Assembly: GCA_002316225.1 (NCBI GenBank)
Contig: DCDC01000186.1
Location: forward strand, 1-7,752
Source of the DNA: Firmicutes bacterium UBA1065
Lineage (GTDB): Bacteria > Bacillota > Clostridia > Tissierellales > Sedimentibacteraceae
Length of the DNA stretch: 7,752 nt
Direction of reading: 5' to 3'
The notes beneath the pieces are model-generated. The model was not told the origin of the DNA. It saw only the letters and a program-made list of their open reading frames with translations, and searched no databases. Position 1 is the first letter of the stretch; each line of letters starts with the position of its first letter. Below, one piece after another: positions 4,843 through 7,752 of this stretch. Made by a program: the position numbers and the translations under genes.

Positions 4843-5925
4843 TTACTTCTTTTGAAGTGCATTAAGCAGAGAATCCACATATTCCTGTCCAATTTGTTGA
4901 CCTATGGATTCATATACACCCTTTGCCTTTTCCAGAACCTGATCTATGAAGCTTTCATCAAATTCTACCAGTTCCATGCCACCATCTACCAGTATTTGCC
5001 TGTTAGTTATGTCTATTTCGGTTAATTTGGCTTCAATTTCTTTGGCAGCTTCATCAACAGCTTGCTGCAGTGCTTCCTGGTACAAGGGGTCAAGGCTGTC
5101 AAATTTGCTTGCATTGATTAAGAATTGGTTGCAATAGAGTATATGGTGGGTCAGGATCAGATAATCCTGTACTTCTTGCAGGTTTGCTCCAACGCAGGTA
5201 TCTGTAGCATTTTCCTGGGCATCAACAAGTCCCTGCTGCAAGGAAATATAAACCTCAGGCCATGGAAGGGGAGTAGGAGCAGCACCCATTGCCTGCCAGA
5301 ATGCCATGTGGTTTTTATTCTCCATTGTTCTAATCTTCAAACCGTTGAAATCATCTATTGACGCAATTTTCTTGTTAGAGGTTGTCTCTCTGAAGGTTCC
5401 TCCCTGGAGGAAGTGGAGACAATACATATTCTTTGCCTTGTAAGCTTCGTTTATTTTTTGGGTAAACTCACTCTTGTTCAATGCATAATCAATGGTTGCT
5501 GCATCATATTTTGCAAACACCATGGGAAGGTCAAAAATTGCTACTTCAGGAACGAATGATACGGTTTGTGCAGTTTGACAAATTACAAAGTCAATGTCAC
5601 CGGCAAGCATTTGGCCTTGAAGTTCCTGGTCATTTCCAAGCTGGCTGTTGGGATAATAATCTATTGTCAGCTTGCCTCCGGTTATTTCTTTAACTTTCTC
5701 AGTAATAAGTTCCCCATAGAGCTGGGCCGCAGCGCCAACTCCTGCATTATCGGCACCTATCAACACTACAGGTTCGAGAGCATCAAAGCCTCCAGGTTGT
5801 TCCGGCTGTTCCGGCTGTTCAGGTTGTTCTTGGGGTGGAGCAGGTGTAGGTGTACTCTGCTGGGCACAGGCTACCGGCAGAAATGCCATTGTTGCAATCA
5901 GCAATAATATTAATAATTTTCTCAT
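4843..5925 (-). CDS. dctP: TRAP transporter solute-binding lipoprotein, DctP family, 360 aa
   Basis: This extracytoplasmic receptor of a TRAP transporter captures an organic acid and delivers it to DctQM. Residues 1-19 are a signal peptide (MRKLLILLLIATMAFLPVA) before Cys20, the likely lipid anchor; the lipobox PVAC has an unusual Pro at -3. A Pro/Glu/Gln linker (21-46) contains four EQP units. The DctP domain starts near 52. It includes the family block YPNSQLGNDQELQGQMLAG (91-109), the conserved substrate-carboxylate Arg199 in GLKIRTMEN, and PEVYISLQQGLVDAQEN (223-239). The start at 5925 fits the signal peptide and has AAGGAG 4 nt upstream; an ATG at 6000 would put 25 basic residues in front. 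It lies 43 nt after dctM. The ligand is unknown; dicarboxylates and other carboxylates are common in the family. Confidence 0.95.
   Translation of the reverse strand: MRKLLILLLIATMAFLPVACAQQSTPTPAPPQEQPEQPEQPEQPGGFDALEPVVLIGADNAGVGAAAQLYGELITEKVKEITGGKLTIDYYPNSQLGNDQELQGQMLAGDIDFVICQTAQTVSFVPEVAIFDLPMVFAKYDAATIDYALNKSEFTQKINEAYKAKNMYCLHFLQGGTFRETTSNKKIASIDDFNGLKIRTMENKNHMAFWQAMGAAPTPLPWPEVYISLQQGLVDAQENATDTCVGANLQEVQDYLILTHHILYCNQFLINASKFDSLDPLYQEALQQAVDEAAKEIEAKLTEIDITNRQILVDGGMELVEFDESFIDQVLEKAKGVYESIGQQIGQEYVDSLLNALQKK
5794..5829 (-). repeat. Four 9-bp in-frame repeats encoding EQP units of the DctP linker
   Basis: The plus-strand units are AGGTTGTTC, CGGCTGTTC, CGGCTGTTC and AGGTTGTTC (5794-5829), each read on the minus strand as Glu-Gln-Pro. 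They lie in the flexible linker between the lipid anchor and the binding domain. Copy number may vary among strains, changing tether length without breaking the frame. Confidence 0.85.
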
Positions 5926-5968
5926 TTTTCTCCTTCCTTTCTTTCTTTTTAATTTATACTTGAACCCT

Positions 5969-7252
5969 TTACAGGAGTGCAAGACTGAGCCATGGTACAT
6001 AGGTTATGACAAACAAGACTATACCAAAAGCTATAATAAAAGGTATAGCTTTTTTAGCAACAATCATTGGAGGTGTATCGGATAAAGTACCAGCCACGAA
6101 TAAATCCAATCCAAAGGGTGGTGTTGCCAAACCTATTGACAGGCAGCAAACCATGATAACACCAAAATGTACTGGATGGACACCCAAAGCCTGAACTGCC
6201 GGCAGCAATATAGGAGCCAGTATAACTATGGCAGGTCCCGTGTCCATAACCATTCCAAGTAATAAAAACACTATAACTACAGCCGTCAAGACACTGACAC
6301 CGGTTGAAAAGTTGTCTAATATAAATTTTTCAATTATTATCGGTGCCTTAGCCAAGGCCAATACTCTTCCAAAGGCGATGGCAAAAGCTAAAACGAAGCA
6401 AAGAGGCGCATAGGTCCTGACTGCTTTTGCTAAAAATGGGATTATTTCCTTAACCGTAAAGGTCTTATATACAACCAATGAAACGAACAGAGAATAAAAC
6501 ACCGAAATACATGCAGCTTCAGTAGGTGTCACATAACCGGAATAAATACCCCCAAGCACTATTACCGGTGACAGCAAGGCCCAGAAGCTCTCTTTGAAGA
6601 GATTAAATAACCCTTTATCTCTTAGCTCCTTCATTTTTGCATTTATTTTCTCTTTGTCCTCTCCATGTTTCTTGCAATACCAAACGGCATAAACCATCAT
6701 ACCTAAACCTATTGCTATACCCGGCAATACACCTCCCAGGAAAAGGGCTCCCGTGGAAACACCCGTTGCCAGGGAGTAAAGAACAAAGGGTATGGATGGT
6801 GGTATAATTACGCCAAGGCCCCCGGATGTGGCAATCATTCCGGCAGCCCATACCTTATCGTAACCCATTTCAACCAAAAATGGTATGGTCATGGAGCCAA
6901 CCGCTGCCGTTGTCGCAGGTCCGGAGCCGGAAATTGCTCCATAGAACAAACATGTTATTATTACGGCGCAAGGAAGTCCCCCAGTTAAATTACCTATAAA
7001 ATAAGCGAAGAAATTAAAGAGTCTTCTGGATATACCTCCTTCAGCCATAAGTACCCCCGCCAAAATAAACAAGGGAACAGCCAATATGGGGGTAGAATCC
7101 GAGCCTGAAAAACTGTTAGCTATGAGTTGCTGAATAGAGCTGCCCGGGCCTCCCAAAAAAATCGGAGTCAAAGCACCCAGGACCATGCTTATGGCAATGG
7201 GTACAGCAAATACCAAGGCAACCATAAATACTATGAATATCCATAAAGCCAT
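5969..7252 (-). CDS. dctM: TRAP transporter large permease, DctM family, 427 aa
   Basis: This is the main membrane subunit of the TRAP transporter, in the ion transporter superfamily; it couples solute uptake to an ion gradient, generally sodium. About twelve hydrophobic segments are seen. Family motifs are AVPLFILAGVLMAEGGIS (58-75), GAISGSGPATTAAVGS (105-120), SGGLGVIIPPSIPFVLYS (143-160), GYVTPTEAACISVFYSL (239-255), GMVMDTGPAI (333-342) and GLATPPFGLDLF (374-385). A charged cytoplasmic loop lies at about 194-220. Length is normal. The ATG shares one base with the dctQ stop (TAATG), a sign of translational coupling, and GGGGGTGA lies upstream within the end of dctQ. Confidence 0.96.
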   Translation of the reverse strand: MALWIFIVFMVALVFAVPIAISMVLGALTPIFLGGPGSSIQQLIANSFSGSDSTPILAVPLFILAGVLMAEGGISRRLFNFFAYFIGNLTGGLPCAVIITCLFYGAISGSGPATTAAVGSMTIPFLVEMGYDKVWAAGMIATSGGLGVIIPPSIPFVLYSLATGVSTGALFLGGVLPGIAIGLGMMVYAVWYCKKHGEDKEKINAKMKELRDKGLFNLFKESFWALLSPVIVLGGIYSGYVTPTEAACISVFYSLFVSLVVYKTFTVKEIIPFLAKAVRTYAPLCFVLAFAIAFGRVLALAKAPIIIEKFILDNFSTGVSVLTAVVIVFLLLGMVMDTGPAIVILAPILLPAVQALGVHPVHFGVIMVCCLSIGLATPPFGLDLFVAGTLSDTPPMIVAKKAIPFIIAFGIVLFVITYVPWLSLALL

Positions 7253-7752
7253 TACTCGTCACCCCCTGAATTCATATGTTCATCATCAATGTAATCCCCT
7301 GGAGTTTCCACTTCCTCCATAGCTTCCTTTAAGGTAGCTTCTAATGTTGTTTCAACTCTTACGTTGAAATTCTTTATATTCTTAACTATTTCCTGAGCTG
7401 CCCTTATTGAAGCCAAACCAAATCCTACAATAGTTGCCATATACATAATCCACATGGGTAAGTGCATAGCCGGCGAAATTTGTCCCATGTTGTGAATTTT
7501 ACCGGTATAGGCAATCGCATGTCTGAAAAATACAACACATATTACTAAAATTATTAGATTCGCCACAATCTCTATTGCCCTTCTTATTTTTGTGGGCAAT
7601 AAGTCCATTACAATTCCAACCTTCAACATATTGCCTTTTTTTATCGTATATCCAAGGGATAAAAAGACGGACCAAATATAGCAATATCTTGAAAATTCCT
7701 CGGGCCAGGTCATAGAGTTAAAAACATTTCGAGCAATTATTTGAGCCATCAT
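7252..7752 (-). CDS. dctQ: TRAP transporter small permease, DctQ family, N-terminus missing
   Basis: The small four-TM subunit pairs with DctM in the membrane. The window holds the last 166 residues. The visible part begins inside the family block QIIARNVFN, then WPEEFSRYCYIW (16-27 of the visible part), the kGNMLKVGIV turn, a TM at about 60-77, and SPAMHLPMWIMYMATIVGFGL (93-113). The usual first TM and about 30 residues before the QIIARN block lie beyond the right edge, so the Met-Met at 7752-7747 is internal rather than the start. The C-terminal tail (about 130-166) is long and acidic (EEVETPGDYIDDEHMNSGGDE) for this family. Its stop overlaps the dctM start by one base. The operon promoter must be outside the window. 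Confidence 0.92.
   Translation of the reverse strand: MMAQIIARNVFNSMTWPEEFSRYCYIWSVFLSLGYTIKKGNMLKVGIVMDLLPTKIRRAIEIVANLIILVICVVFFRHAIAYTGKIHNMGQISPAMHLPMWIMYMATIVGFGLASIRAAQEIVKNIKNFNVRVETTLEATLKEAMEEVETPGDYIDDEHMNSGGDE

Noticed and set aside
4816..5025. Plus-strand open frame of 69 aa after the LysR gene
   Set aside because: It is antisense to the end of dctP and rich in residues expected from AT-rich complement; no ribosome site.
5125..5907. Several plus-strand open frames across dctP (5125-5361, 5481-5693, 5566-5907)
   Set aside because: They are antisense to dctP, mutually overlapping, and the repeated residues of one simply mirror the 9-bp EQP repeat.
4843..6000. Longer DctP starting at 6000, overlapping the end of dctM
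   Set aside because: It would put a basic 25-residue stretch before a normal signal peptide and ignore the strong ribosome site at 5930-5935.
6006..6851. Short open frames at 6006-6194 and 6228-6413 (plus) and 6615-6851 (minus) within dctM
   Set aside because: They are shadows of dctM with no initiation signals or family match.
3858..7752. LysR regulator as controller of the TRAP operon
   Set aside because: The two are convergent and share only a terminator. The TRAP promoter is outside the window, and the divergent EamA gene is the better candidate target.
1..7752. A new defence, toxin-antitoxin or mobile system
   Set aside because: All full-length genes fit known housekeeping, transport, stress or conserved-unknown families, and there are no nuclease, transposase, recombinase or paired small-gene signatures. 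DUF3841 and SIMPL are convergent, not an operon.

Overview
The window looks like chromosomal DNA of a low-GC, Gram-positive anaerobe of the Clostridia type. The case rests on AT-rich intergenic DNA, strong GGAGG-type ribosome binding sites, a perfect CIRCE heat-shock operator, a lipoprotein-type TRAP binding protein and a clostridial-style Hsp20. No species can be named from sequence alone, and nothing indicates a phage, plasmid or insertion sequence. I found no RNA genes, riboswitch or CRISPR array.

Left part (1-2063). A partial copy of a palindromic repeat sits at the left edge. Next is a divergent pair: a small VOC/glyoxalase-fold protein (minus) and a SIMPL-domain (DUF541) protein without a signal peptide (plus). 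The SIMPL gene converges on a DUF3841-type gene (minus), and their stop codons overlap. Upstream of the DUF3841 gene lies a complete copy of the same palindromic repeat, extended by tandem half-copies; it fills most of 1866-1998.

Middle part (2021-3857). A class I-type heat-shock unit encodes Hsp20 on the minus strand. It has a perfect UP-element match, TTGACG and an extended -10, then CIRCE at the start of the transcript, and a terminator after the gene. Upstream of it is a 10-TM EamA/DMT permease (minus). That gene is divergent from a LysR-type regulator (plus) across a 239-bp AT-rich region with good promoters in both directions. This is the usual layout of a LysR regulator and its target transporter.

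Right part (3858-7752). The lysR gene ends in a 12-bp hairpin shared with a convergent TRAP transporter operon on the minus strand. That operon reads dctQ (cut by the right edge), dctM, dctP. DctQ and DctM are the membrane subunits; DctP is a probable lipid-anchored solute receptor that hands an organic acid to them for sodium-driven uptake. The substrate cannot be read from the sequence.

All gaps between genes are under 300 bp: 450-627 (divergent promoters), 1821-2063 (repeats and terminator), 2520-2709 (heat-shock control region), 3619-3857 (divergent promoters) and 4734-4842 (shared terminator). No convincing undescribed system is present. The points most worth a second look are the repeat element with its tandem half-copies, the hsp20 control region, and the overlapping convergent SIMPL/DUF3841 pair.
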